Shown here piece after piece: positions 35,615-44,347 of a stretch of 64,000 bases of DNA. The position numbers were made by a program, and so were the translations under genes. The stretch covers positions 1,612,001 to 1,676,000 of the forward strand of contig NZ_AP026763.1 of the NCBI RefSeq assembly GCF_026000435.1. Reading direction: 5' to 3'. The notes beneath the pieces were generated by a model, which searched no databases, was not told the DNA's origin, and was given only the letters and a program-made list of their open reading frames with translations. Numbering within the stretch: the stretch's first letter is position 1; each line of letters starts with the position of its first letter. Origin of the DNA: Vibrio sp. STUT-A11. Its GTDB lineage: Bacteria > Pseudomonadota > Gammaproteobacteria > Enterobacterales > Vibrionaceae.

Positions 35615-37216
35615 TTAAGCCCTGCAAGCAAAAACCGGTTCGTTTTGCTCAACTATGTTTTCTTTACTTGAGCGAACCTCGAGTAAGTCCAGCTCTAAGT
35701 GCAGGGTTTCACTCGTTTTAAGTAAAATTTCTTGATTCAATTGAGGATGTTCGATTAAAGACAACCCATATGACGGAATCATCTCTCTAATCTTCTGCTT
35801 CCATTTATCCGAAGCCATCTCGTTACTGAAACAACGTTCAAGTAATTGAAGCATAATCGACGTTGAAACTGATGCACCTGGTGATGCGCCTAATAAGGCG
35901 GTGAGGCTACCATCTTCAGCGTGAACAAGTTCGGACCCAAGGTGTAATTCACCACCTTTACCTGGCACATGCTTTATGATTTGTACGCGCTGACCAGCTT
36001 GTACCAAAGACCAATCCTTGATGTCTGCCGACGGAAAAAATTCGCGCAGCGCATTCATTCGGTCTTCATTACTCTGTGTTAACTGGCCGAAGAGGTATTT
36101 AATAAGATCGAAGCTCTTCATTCCGACTTGCGTCATTGGCAGTAAGTTTGATGGGCGTACGGAATTAAACAAGTCTAATAAGGAACCTTTTTTCAGGAAC
36201 TTACTTGAGAAGGTTGCAAATGGGCCGAATAGAACCACTTCTTTTCCATCTATGACTCGGGCATCCATATGTGGCACCGACATAGGCGGGGCACCGACAG
36301 GCGCTTTGCCATATACCTTTGCTTTATGGGCTCTAACGATGTCAGGCTTTTCGCTTACTAAGAATTGACCACCTACAGGAAAGCCACCATAACTTTTGGC
36401 TTCTTTAATCCCTGATTTTTGCAGCAGGGTAAGCGATGCTCCGCCTGCGCCTATAAATACATATTTGCTATGTATGGTGCGAGTTTTGTTATTGCTGAGA
36501 TCCTTTACTTTTATTTTCCAGGTGCCATCGGGCTGGTGTTTCAGTGAACGGACTTCGTGTTGCAAGTTGAGTTTGAAGTTTTGATTTCTTTTCAGGGAAT
36601 CAACCATGTGATGCGTCAGAGCACCAAAGTTCACATCGGTACCGAAACGGGAACGAGTGGCTGCAACAGGCTGGCTTGGATCGCGGTTTTCCATCAATAA
36701 TGGAGCCCAAGAGCGGATCTGTTGTTTATCTTCGGAATAAACCATGCCATCAAAAAGAGCAATAGTTCGAAGCAATTTGAAACGTTTACGCAGAAACTCG
36801 ACATTGTTTTCGCCAGTGACGAAACTCATATGGGGCACGCTTTTGATAAAGCTACCCGGGTTACTAATTGTGCCTTCCTCAACCAGATAGGACCAAAACT
36901 GACGAGATTGTTGAAATTGTTCATAAATATCAACAGCTTTACCTATCGTTACCTGGCCATTTGGCTTCTCTGGTGTGTAATTTGATTCCGCTAGAGAAGC
37001 ATGCCCCGTTCCGGCGTTATTCCATGCGTTGGAACTTTCTTGAGCGATGTCATCAAGACGCTCAAACATTTCTATTGTCCAGTTGGGCTCTAATTGTTGG
37101 ATGAATGTACCAAGCGTCCCGCTCATGATACCTCCTCCGATCAAGACAATATCAACCATTTTTTCTCTGTCAGAACTGAGCTGGTTTAATTCATTTATAC
37201 CAGTTACGTTGTTCAT
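35615..37216 (-). CDS. mqo: Malate:quinone oxidoreductase
   Basis: 533 residues of the FAD-dependent Mqo family, which oxidises malate to oxaloacetate and passes electrons to the quinone pool at the inner membrane. The FAD motif IVLIGGGIMSGTLGTFIQ-type segment is at residues 23-41, followed by NNAGTGHASLAESNYTPE. The C-terminal region has LGASPGASVSTSIMLQLLE. It stands alone with its own terminator. Residue FVTGENNVEFLRKRF and the length are typical. Confident call. Confidence 0.95.
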   Translation of the reverse strand: MNNVTGINELNQLSSDREKMVDIVLIGGGIMSGTLGTFIQQLEPNWTIEMFERLDDIAQESSNAWNNAGTGHASLAESNYTPEKPNGQVTIGKAVDIYEQFQQSRQFWSYLVEEGTISNPGSFIKSVPHMSFVTGENNVEFLRKRFKLLRTIALFDGMVYSEDKQQIRSWAPLLMENRDPSQPVAATRSRFGTDVNFGALTHHMVDSLKRNQNFKLNLQHEVRSLKHQPDGTWKIKVKDLSNNKTRTIHSKYVFIGAGGASLTLLQKSGIKEAKSYGGFPVGGQFLVSEKPDIVRAHKAKVYGKAPVGAPPMSVPHMDARVIDGKEVVLFGPFATFSSKFLKKGSLLDLFNSVRPSNLLPMTQVGMKSFDLIKYLFGQLTQSNEDRMNALREFFPSADIKDWSLVQAGQRVQIIKHVPGKGGELHLGSELVHAEDGSLTALLGASPGASVSTSIMLQLLERCFSNEMASDKWKQKIREMIPSYGLSLIEHPQLNQEILLKTSETLHLELDLLEVRSSKENIVEQNEPVFACRA

Positions 37217-37636
37217 TGGGGTGTAATCTCTCTCTAAAATAACAAGTAGTTGAAAGCGAGGGATACGTTATTGTCTTCAAAGTATTTTGTTTTCATTTTT
37301 TGTTGTTATTAACGATTGTGAAAATCGCTTGGATCGCTAAGTTTACTAGGTGCCTCCTGATTGAGCTCTGTTTAAACGTTTTACGATAAATACAGCCCGA
37401 AGATAAGTGATCGAGAATAATAAGGGCACTGACTGTACCACGTTGGGTAGTGAGATCGCCACCGTTGTAATGCTTGTGCAATGAAAAATTTGGCGGGCTA
37501 GCGGTAATGGTACAAGGGCTATGTGTTTTATTGCTGACTCGTGTGCAACTGAGCGAAAGTAGGATGTTGAATGGTTTTACCTGAGGGTTCAAAAAAGGCC
37601 CGGTTGAGATGCGGACCTTAAACAAGACAACGAAAA
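37217..37636. other. Gene-free stretch upstream of mqo
   Basis: About 420 bp. A minus-strand open frame of 110 codons (37293-37625) has an unusual, low-complexity-like composition and no ribosome site, so I do not call it a gene. The mqo promoter must lie near 37217-37300. Confidence 0.4.
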
Positions 37637-37867
37637 TTACCGTTCAGGAGTTTCGAGTAATTTGATGACGCTCTCTACGGTGTTGTTAAGCGCCTCGCTG
37701 TTGTCGAGTTTACCAGAGCTTGCCGGACCAAGTGCACACGTATACAAAATCAGCTGCTTATCGAAAGGCAGATCGAGCTGCTCGTATAAGTCTTGACGGA
37801 TTTTGGCGTGTTGTTCTGGTTCCTGGCTTGCAAGGCTAACTAGTGTGTCATAAATAAGATTTTTCAT
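37637..37867 (-). CDS. Small hypothetical protein
   Basis: 76 residues from ATG 37867 (MKNLIYDTLVSLASQEPEQ); in-frame codons further upstream to 37918 are probably untranslated. It is soluble, acidic and helical, with no recognised domain; such short proteins are common as conserved hypotheticals in vibrios. No partner is evident. Confidence 0.55.
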   Translation of the reverse strand: MKNLIYDTLVSLASQEPEQHAKIRQDLYEQLDLPFDKQLILYTCALGPASSGKLDNSEALNNTVESVIKLLETPER

Positions 37868-38145
37868 TGTAATTACGTTTCTTATTGTTGGGGGTGCATA
37901 TAGTTTAGTGGTTTGCAAGACGAAAATCCGACGCTTCGGTCACATATCAACGGGTTTAACAGGTATTGGTGTAATTAGCTGGATGAATAATTTGGTGTGT
38001 TTTTTATTACTAGCAGTTTTCACTGCCCTAGTGGATTCGTTTGCACTAAAGCTCAAGGAATCATTAAAGTTTTGAGCAAAATCCACCTTGAGAAGCTTCT
38101 TATAAGCTTTAATGTACTGAGGTGAGCGAAACAAAAGGTGGCAAT

Positions 38146-38505
38146 ATGTTAAGTAAACTAAACAATCGTCTTTCTACCGTGGCAGAGCACATGGCAGACC
38201 TTGAATATCAGCTTGGCACTTACCTTCAACCGGGGCAGTATTCTTGTGTCGTGCAAGGTGAAGAGGTATTTCTCGAGTATCAGCACGATCTAGGGTTTGA
38301 GAACGCTTCTGGCCAAGCGGAATCGCTATTGAGATTGTTTAATATCCCGTTGAGCGGTGACGAGAGAAAGTTGCTGGTTGAGGTGACAGGTAAGGGCAAC
38401 ACAACCAAACTGCACTTGAATCTATCCTGCGAGAATGAAACTGACCTCTTGCTCAAGTATGTCTGCTCCGAGCTTTTGTCTGCGTTCCGTTCATTAGCAA
38501 CGTGA
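38146..38505 (+). CDS. Hypothetical soluble protein
   Basis: 119 residues from ATG 38146, which has AGGTGG upstream; codons from 38122 are in frame but less likely. It starts with a helix (LNNRLSTVAEHMADLEYQLG) and continues as a mixed alpha/beta domain ending in KYVCSELLSAFRSLAT. No family was recognised. A hairpin at 38553-38580 follows and may end the transcript. Confidence 0.55.
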   Translation: MLSKLNNRLSTVAEHMADLEYQLGTYLQPGQYSCVVQGEEVFLEYQHDLGFENASGQAESLLRLFNIPLSGDERKLLVEVTGKGNTTKLHLNLSCENETDLLLKYVCSELLSAFRSLAT

Positions 38506-38552
38506 TAAAGAGAATGCTCAAAAATAAATGAAGGCACTGCAACAGAAAGAGT

Positions 38553-38580
38553 CATCGAGAGTGATGTAAAGCTCTCGATG
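38553..38580. terminator. Hairpin between convergent genes
   Basis: A 9-bp perfect stem CATCGAGAG / CTCTCGATG with a 10-nt loop; there is no long T run, so terminator function is uncertain. Confidence 0.45.
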
Positions 38581-38639
38581 AACAGAGTGGCTAGCGAAAT
38601 TATTTCGCTCTTTTTGATACTTATTTGGTCAAAACCCAA

Positions 38640-39569
38640 TTACGCTGGTGGATGGTTCTCAATCCAGTGTCTTGCAATGTCTTCACGGGTTGCTACCCAA
38701 ACTGCGTCATGAGATTGAATGTAATCTAAGAAACGTTTTAACGCTTTGAAGCGACCTGGCTTACCAACCACACGACAGTGCAGACCGACCGACATCATTT
38801 TCGGAGTTTCTGAGCCTTCTTCGTACAGGCAGTCAAAGTGGTCTTTCAGATATTCAAAAAACTCGTCCCCGTGACTGAAGCCGTAAGGGGAGGAAAAACG
38901 CATATCGTTGGTGTCTAATGTATACGGGACCACAAGGTGTGGTCGTGTGCTGCCTGCGTTATTTTTGTCTGACACTTGTGTCCAGAAAGGCAGGTCATCA
39001 CCGTAATAATCAGAGTCGTATAGCATGCCGTTTTGTTCCGCGACAAGTTCACGTGTATTTGGTGAATCACGTCCGGTATACCAACCAATTGGGCGTGTGC
39101 CTGTCAGCTCTTCGATGATATCCAGTGCTTGAATCATATGCTCGCGTTCAACGTCAATTGGCGTGTTCTGATAGTGCAACCATTTCAGGCCGTGACAGGC
39201 AATTTCATGCCCTTCTTCAACGATCGCTTTGGTGACTTCTGGGTTACGCTGCAATGCAGTAGCAACGCCAAACACGGTTAGTGGAAGCTCGCGACGTTTA
39301 AACTCGTTTAAGATTCGCCAAACACCGACACGGGAACCGTATTCGTAGAGTGACTCCATACTCATGTGTCGGTCATTATACGCTTCTGCTCCTGCGATCT
39401 CAGAAAGGAATGTTTCTGAATGCTCATCACCATGAAGTACGCAGTTTTCACCACCTTCTTCATAGTTAAGTACAAATTGCACGGCAATCTTAGCGTTATT
39501 TGGCCAGTTGGCGTGAGGAACGTTATCTCTTCCGTAACCGATATAGTCGCGAGGGTTATTTTCTTCCAT
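38640..39569 (-). CDS. puuE: Allantoinase, PuuE type
   Basis: 309 residues of the polysaccharide-deacetylase-fold allantoinase that opens the hydantoin ring of allantoin to allantoate without a bound metal. Typical blocks are RDYIGYGRDNVPHANWPN, QFVLNYEEGGENCVLHGD, GHEIACHGLKWLHYQ and GWYTGRDSPNTRELV. It begins the allantoin cluster on the minus strand and is separated from the racemase gene by 302 bp containing a vibrio-type repeat, so it probably has its own promoter. The classic amidohydrolase-type AllB is absent. Confidence 0.92.
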   Translation of the reverse strand: MEENNPRDYIGYGRDNVPHANWPNNAKIAVQFVLNYEEGGENCVLHGDEHSETFLSEIAGAEAYNDRHMSMESLYEYGSRVGVWRILNEFKRRELPLTVFGVATALQRNPEVTKAIVEEGHEIACHGLKWLHYQNTPIDVEREHMIQALDIIEELTGTRPIGWYTGRDSPNTRELVAEQNGMLYDSDYYGDDLPFWTQVSDKNNAGSTRPHLVVPYTLDTNDMRFSSPYGFSHGDEFFEYLKDHFDCLYEEGSETPKMMSVGLHCRVVGKPGRFKALKRFLDYIQSHDAVWVATREDIARHWIENHPPA

Positions 39570-39871
39570 AAAGTAAACCTTGATATTAAAAATATTTAGT
39601 GAAGTGTGGGATAGTTTTCAAAATCGCCCGCTTAATACAGAGCAACATATTCAAACCATCCCGTCATTCTGAACAGCGACGGAGGAGCGTGATTCAGAAT
39701 CTAGTTTAAGAGTGCATTAATGTTAGGGTAGTTCTAAAACCTCACAGCATGCTGATATTAGATTCCTAGTCTCGCTAATGCTCGCTGGAATGACGAGATG
39801 AGCTAAAATTGGGGTTTCAACTCATAGGCTCGTTAAGCGATCAAAATCCGATAGCTGCTGTGTTGTCTTTA
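39570..39871. other. Spacer containing a repeat element
   Basis: 302 bp between puuE and the racemase gene; most of it is the two-armed repeat at 39659-39796. Confidence 0.5.
39659..39796. repeat. Two-armed intergenic repeat, copy A
   Basis: The left arm starts CGTCATTCTGAACAGCGACG and the right arm ends CTCGCTGGAATGACG. A second copy lies at 50609-50731 in the opposite orientation with close matches in both arms. This type of GTCATTC...GAATGAC element is spread between genes in vibrios. Confidence 0.75.
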
Positions 39872-40603
39872 TTATTGCGACCAGTGCTTGAATATACCGT
39901 GGATTGGCTTCACCAAAGGCGCTGCGTATTGGCCACTTTTCGATGTTGTTAGTTTGAGTTGGTGCAGAGACTCTGCGAGTTTCACTGCAGCAACAACGCC
40001 ATCGATCACAGGTACGTTCAGTTGTTCTGAAAGCTCGTTGGCTAAGTCAGACATGCCAGCACAACCGAGTACGATGGCTTCGGCACCGTCTTCTTTGATC
40101 GCTTTACGGCATTCTTCAGCAAGTAGCTGATAAGTGTCCATACTTAGAGATTCAAGTTCCAATACCGGAATATCTGTCGCTCGAACACCGCTGCACAAGT
40201 GGTGGTAACCGTAACGTTGAAGAAGATGTTCACTAGCAGGTAACGTTCTGGTCATGGTAGTGACGACACCAAAACGGTAAGACACCAAACTCGCTAGCTG
40301 GAATGCGGCACCTGCAATACCAATCACTGGCTTGGTAGCAATTTCACGTGCCGCGTCAAGAGCAGGATCACCGAAGCAGGCGATAATGTGTGCATCGACA
40401 CCTTGCTCTTCGCCAGTGCGAATCACATCAAGGAGCGCTGCAGCAGCGAGCGTTTCGTCAAATGCACTTTCAATACTTTCCGGGCCGTCAACGGGTGAAG
40501 ACGCAATGATTTCTGTGCCAGGTAAGGCAACGGTTTGTGCGCTGACCGCGATTTTGTCTGTCATTCCCTGACAAGTATTAGGGTTGATCAAATTGATTTT
40601 CAT
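39872..40603 (-). CDS. hpxA: Asp/Glu/hydantoin racemase family (allantoin racemase)
   Basis: 243 residues. The two catalytic cysteines are seen in IIACFGDPALDAAR and VLGCAGMSDLA, with the starting motif INPNTCQGMTDKIA. Relatives include hydantoin racemase and the HpxA allantoin racemase, which interconverts R- and S-allantoin so that a stereospecific allantoinase can use both. The gene follows the GntR regulator with a gap of 6 bp in the same direction, and the allantoinase gene lies downstream, so allantoin racemase is the favoured call. Confidence 0.85.
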   Translation of the reverse strand: MKINLINPNTCQGMTDKIAVSAQTVALPGTEIIASSPVDGPESIESAFDETLAAAALLDVIRTGEEQGVDAHIIACFGDPALDAAREIATKPVIGIAGAAFQLASLVSYRFGVVTTMTRTLPASEHLLQRYGYHHLCSGVRATDIPVLELESLSMDTYQLLAEECRKAIKEDGAEAIVLGCAGMSDLANELSEQLNVPVIDGVVAAVKLAESLHQLKLTTSKSGQYAAPLVKPIHGIFKHWSQ

Positions 40604-40609
40604 TTTGTA

Positions 40610-41281
40610 TTAGTCCGTTTCGCAAAAAAGTTGATGAAAATTAACCGGCTCTTTAGATTTCGATTCCAACTCCAATGACGATTTGATCACGACCAAGTGA
40701 TGCTTCATCCATTGCTGAGCTTTTTCATCCTGAAAGTTGTCGAGCAGTTCTATAAGTTCTGAGTGAGAGCCACAGTCGCAGCTCACGCTATGTTTTGAGC
40801 CATACGCAGCGATGACCAGTGAAGAGCGGTAACAAAGCTGTTCAACAAACTCGGCCAATACGGAATTACCTGATTGTTTGGCCAGTTCATAGTGAAACTT
40901 AGCGGTTAGTTGGATAGATTCGGCTAAATCACCATGCTGGGTCGCTTTATCTTCCTGAGTAACAATGGAGCGCAAGTAATTAGACTGCTTTTCGTCCCAG
41001 TTACGAAGAATATCGGTGATCAGTAATGGCTCGAGTAAAATGCGGCTATTCAATACCTCTTCGGCTTCCTGTTTGCTTGGGCTGTTCACATGAGCGCCTT
41101 TATTAGGTTGAATAACCACAAATCGTTCAAGTGCTAACCGTTGCAACACTTTACGAATGCCAGTTCGGCTTACACCAAAAGCTTCTGACAGCTTGTCCTC
41201 AGGAAGACGCTCCCCAGGTTCAAGTTTGTGCTCAACAATTGCTTTCAATATTTGTTGATAGATTTTTTCATCGTTTGACAT
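40610..41281 (-). CDS. GntR-family regulator (FCD type) of allantoin use
   Basis: 223 residues from ATG 41281 (MSNDEKIYQQILKAIVEHKL); the frame is open to 41365 but that would overlap its own operator. Winged HTH residues about 5-72 (SEAFGVSRTGIRKVLQRLALERFV) are followed by an FCD domain. It lies divergently from the permease gene, and perfect ATTGTATACAAT palindromes on either side of the spacer are candidate operators. It probably represses both the racemase unit and the catabolic operon until an intermediate is present. Confidence 0.85.
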   Translation of the reverse strand: MSNDEKIYQQILKAIVEHKLEPGERLPEDKLSEAFGVSRTGIRKVLQRLALERFVVIQPNKGAHVNSPSKQEAEEVLNSRILLEPLLITDILRNWDEKQSNYLRSIVTQEDKATQHGDLAESIQLTAKFHYELAKQSGNSVLAEFVEQLCYRSSLVIAAYGSKHSVSCDCGSHSELIELLDNFQDEKAQQWMKHHLVVIKSSLELESKSKEPVNFHQLFCETD

Positions 41282-41354
41282 AGGTAATCGACCCAAATTT
41301 TTTATCCAACCCAACAAAGCAATATGTATACCACTAAACAAGTCTGCATGCACT

Positions 41355-41366
41355 ATTGTATACAAT
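41355..41366. promoter_or_regulatory. GntR-type operator palindrome 1
   Basis: A perfect 12-bp palindrome ATTGTATACAAT, 74 bp upstream of the regulator start; it matches the TTGTATACAA pattern of FCD-type GntR operators. Confidence 0.7.
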
Positions 41367-41465
41367 CTTATTATAAATGTTTGCCTGTTATAGCCTCTTT
41401 ATTGTTTATCTATTCAAATTACTTGACCAAAAGGACAGGTGAGTTGAGTATATATGCACTGCTTG

Positions 41466-41483
41466 TGGCACCAAAAATGTGCA
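41466..41483. promoter_or_regulatory. NtrC-like enhancer site
   Basis: GGCACCAAAAATGTGCAC contains GCAC-N7-GTGC, the spacing of NtrC sites such as those at glnA. It lies 83 bp upstream of the sigma-54-like promoter. Confidence 0.5.
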
Positions 41484-41565
41484 CTATGGTCAAATCTGGT
41501 GCGCTATAAGGGCGATTTCATGGGGCAAGTTTCACCAATTCGTTGTATGGCGGGGGGTTTCAGAA

Positions 41566-41582
41566 TTGGCACGCTAATTGTA
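41566..41582 (+). promoter_or_regulatory. Sigma-54-type promoter of the allantoin operon
   Basis: TTGGCACGCTAATTGTA matches the -24/-12 consensus TTGGCACG-N4-TTGC(A/T) except for T at the -12 C. It lies 38 bp upstream of the permease ATG at 41620. Confidence 0.55.
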
Positions 41583-41588
41583 TTTGGG

Positions 41589-41600
41589 ATTGTATACAAT
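41589..41600. promoter_or_regulatory. GntR-type operator palindrome 2
   Basis: A second perfect ATTGTATACAAT, between the sigma-54-like promoter and the permease start, well placed to block transcription. Confidence 0.7.
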
Positions 41601-41619
41601 TAGTAATGGAGATAAGCAC

Positions 41620-43059
41620 ATGAAAAAGGAATTACCTGTTAGCCCAAGGCTAAGCAACGAGGACCTAGCGCCAGAGAAGGAACAGAAGTGGGGCTGGTAT
41701 AGCATCTTCGCGTTTTGGATGTCAGACGTGCACAGTGTAGGGGGATATGTATTTGCAGCGAGTTTATTTGCGCTTGGATTAAATGGTATCCAAGTGTTCA
41801 TCAGTTTGTTAGCGGGGATATCAATTGTATTAGTATTTGCCAACTTGATGGGTAAGCCAGGACAGAAAGCGGGTGTTCCGTTCCCTGTCGTCGCTCGTAT
41901 GTCGTTTGGTGTGTTTGGTGCGAATATTCCAGCTGTGATTCGAGGCATTATTGCTGTCGTTTGGTACGGTATTCAAACTTACTTAGCATCAAGTTCGTTC
42001 ATTATCTTGCTGCTGTACTTCTTCCCATCGATGGAGAGTTTAGCAAATGACTCGTTCCTAGGTTTATCTTACTTAGGTTGGGTTGGCTTTAGCTCAATGT
42101 GGGTACTGCAAGCAATCGTATTTATGTTCGGTATGGACATGATTCGTAAAGTAATTGATTGGTCTGGCCCTGCGATTTACATCGCGATGTTTGCCCTTTG
42201 TGCATACATGATCAATCTGGCAGGTTGGGAGAACATCAGCTTTAACCTAGGTAAAGAAACACTGGTTGGTTCTGAAGCAATCATTCAGATGGTCATCGCT
42301 ACAGCATTGGTTGCAGGTTACTTTGCGGGTCCAACACTTAACTTTAGCGACTTCTCTCGTTACTGTTCAAGCTACAAAGACTTGAAGATTGGTAACTTGT
42401 TGGGTCTGCCACTGAACTTTATTGTGTTCTCTCTGTTCAGTGTGGTTATTGTGTCAGCATCGATTCCAGTTTTTGGTGAGATGATTGTTGACCCGGTTGA
42501 AACAGTTAAACGCCTTGATTCTGGCTTAATCACGGTTCTTGGTGCATTGACCTTTATTTTCGCGACAGTCGGTATCAACATTGTGGCGAACTTTGTTGCA
42601 CCAGCGTTCGACTTCTCGAATGTGTCACCACAGAAAATCAGCTTTAAAATGGGTGGTTTCATTGCAGCGTTTGGTTCAATCCTACTGACTCCTTGGAACC
42701 TGTTTAACAACCCAGAAGTGATTCACTACACAGTTGACGTTCTGGCCGCGATGATTGGTCCACTATACGGCATCATCATTGTTGACTACTTCATTGTGAA
42801 GAAAGGACAAATCGATGTCCCATCGCTTTACACTGAATCGCCACAAGGTCAGTACTGGTACAAAAACGGCGTTAACATGAACAGTGTTTACGCGCTAGTG
42901 ATAGCAAGTGTCGCTGCCATTATTGCGACCTTCTTTGTCACTGAATTAGCGAACTACGCGTTGTTTATCGGTGGTCTGATTTCAGCAATCGTTTATAAGC
43001 AGCTGATGCAAAAAAAATTGTTTTGGGTATCAAAATCAGCTTTAGCAAAGCAACAATAA
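41620..43059 (+). CDS. NCS1-family permease, probably allantoin/purine
   Basis: 479 residues from ATG 41620 (a GGAG site upstream; in-frame codons to 41578 lie in the operator). About 12 membrane spans. NCS1 family blocks: FAFWMSDVHSVGGYVFAASL, the conserved PVVARMSFGVFGANIPAVIR segment and GPTLNFSDFSRY. Members import cytosine, hydantoins, allantoin or uracil with H+ or Na+. Position at the head of the operon makes allantoin, or a downstream intermediate, the likely substrate. Expressed under the nitrogen-type promoter described above. Confidence 0.87.
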   Translation: MKKELPVSPRLSNEDLAPEKEQKWGWYSIFAFWMSDVHSVGGYVFAASLFALGLNGIQVFISLLAGISIVLVFANLMGKPGQKAGVPFPVVARMSFGVFGANIPAVIRGIIAVVWYGIQTYLASSSFIILLLYFFPSMESLANDSFLGLSYLGWVGFSSMWVLQAIVFMFGMDMIRKVIDWSGPAIYIAMFALCAYMINLAGWENISFNLGKETLVGSEAIIQMVIATALVAGYFAGPTLNFSDFSRYCSSYKDLKIGNLLGLPLNFIVFSLFSVVIVSASIPVFGEMIVDPVETVKRLDSGLITVLGALTFIFATVGINIVANFVAPAFDFSNVSPQKISFKMGGFIAAFGSILLTPWNLFNNPEVIHYTVDVLAAMIGPLYGIIIVDYFIVKKGQIDVPSLYTESPQGQYWYKNGVNMNSVYALVIASVAAIIATFFVTELANYALFIGGLISAIVYKQLMQKKLFWVSKSALAKQQ

Positions 43060-43110
43060 AGAACTTTATGCGTGGCTTTAATTTGAATTAAATCGCCAAC
43101 CTAAAGATAA

Positions 43111-43148
43111 AGTAAACAAGTAACTCATTAGCTGGTTACTTGTTTACT
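43111..43148. other. Perfect 14-bp inverted repeat before the amidase gene
   Basis: Arms AGTAAACAAGTAAC (43111-43124) and GTTACTTGTTTACT (43135-43148) with a 10-nt loop, ending 17 bp before the amidase ATG at 43166. It is AT-rich with no T run, and may act as an intercistronic stability element or attenuator. Confidence 0.7.
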
Positions 43149-43165
43149 TCAAAGGAATGAGAAGA

Positions 43166-44347
43166 ATGGAAATCGATCAACGTATTTATTGTACCCAAGG
43201 GCCTGATTACCTGCCGGCTTTAAAACAAGGCTCACTGAATGGGTTGAGTTTTGTCTTTAAAGATCTGTTTGACGTAGAGGGTTTTGTCACTGGTGCAGGA
43301 AATCCTAAGTGGCTAGAGACGCACAACAAAGCAGAAAGCTCTTCTCCACTTATCATCTCGCTTCTGAACGAGGGAGCAGAGTGCAAGGGCCGAGTTCAAA
43401 CTGATGAGTTGGCTTACAGCCTGAATGGTATTAATGTTCACTATGGCACGCCTGTCAATCCTTTGGCACCTGACTGTTTACCGGGTGGTTCTTCAAGCGG
43501 CAGTGCTGTTGCGGTAGCGAAAGGCGATGTTGATTTTTCTATCGGAACAGACACTGGTGGTTCAGTACGTGTTCCAGCGAGTTACTGCGGCCTTTTCGGC
43601 TTACGCCCAACCTTGGGGCAGTTGTCATTGGCAAACAGTTTCACTCTGGCAGAAAGCTTCGATACTGCTGGTGTATTTAGCCGAGACCTATCAACGCTGA
43701 AAAACGTGTATGCATGTCTTGGCCCTGAAACTCAGACTCAAACTGTCGCGAAAACACTGATTTTGGATCAAAGCTTGTCAAAAACTCTGGGAAATGAACG
43801 CCTAGAGGAACTGAAGCAGTGGGCTGACAGTGCAAATATTCAGCTTGAATTCAGCAATGCTCTGCAAGACGCAGGCTATGACTTGGGTGACTTGAGTGCA
43901 TTATTCAGAACTATTCAAGGTTATGAAATTATTGACCGCCATAGCGCGTGGCTTGATGAGTGGCAACATACACTGGCACCTGCAATACAAGAACGAGTTG
44001 TATGGGCGCGTACCATTTCGGCTCAGGATTATCGTGAAGGGAAAGAACAACAAGCGAAGTTTACCAGCTGGCTGGCTGAGCAACTTGCGGACAAGGATAC
44101 GTTGTGGGTATTACCAACCACCCCAGGAAAATCACCTAAACTCACGACTCCAGACGCAGACTTAGCGCAATATCGCTCTGATCTTATGGGTCTAACCAGT
44201 CTCGCGGGTTTAAGTGGATTCCCTCAACTTCATATTCCAATGACTAACATTACAAATGGACCTTGTGGTGTGTCATTGCTTGGTTCTACTAACAGCGAAT
44301 ACGACCTGATTGCGACGGCGTCGTCTTTAATCAAAGGAGAGTCTTAA
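43166..44347 (+). CDS. Amidase-signature hydrolase of the allantoin cluster
   Basis: 393 residues from ATG 43166 (AAGGA nine bases upstream); ATG 43157 is too close to the site. The Ser-Ser-Lys triad region is clear: Lys in FVFKDLFDVEG, the signature GGSSSGSAVAVAKGDVDFSIG and TDTGGSVRVPAS. It overlaps the oxamate amidohydrolase gene by one base (TAATG). In Klebsiella hpx genes and in atrazine degraders such amidases (HpxY, AtzE) act on carboxybiuret- or oxalurate-like amides with a small GatC-like partner, which I do not see here. Oxalurate is a sensible substrate but unproven. Confidence 0.82.
   Translation: MEIDQRIYCTQGPDYLPALKQGSLNGLSFVFKDLFDVEGFVTGAGNPKWLETHNKAESSSPLIISLLNEGAECKGRVQTDELAYSLNGINVHYGTPVNPLAPDCLPGGSSSGSAVAVAKGDVDFSIGTDTGGSVRVPASYCGLFGLRPTLGQLSLANSFTLAESFDTAGVFSRDLSTLKNVYACLGPETQTQTVAKTLILDQSLSKTLGNERLEELKQWADSANIQLEFSNALQDAGYDLGDLSALFRTIQGYEIIDRHSAWLDEWQHTLAPAIQERVVWARTISAQDYREGKEQQAKFTSWLAEQLADKDTLWVLPTTPGKSPKLTTPDADLAQYRSDLMGLTSLAGLSGFPQLHIPMTNITNGPCGVSLLGSTNSEYDLIATASSLIKGES

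Noticed and set aside
37293..37625. 110-codon minus-strand frame upstream of mqo
   Set aside because: No ribosome site, unusual composition and no recognisable domain; treated as spacer.
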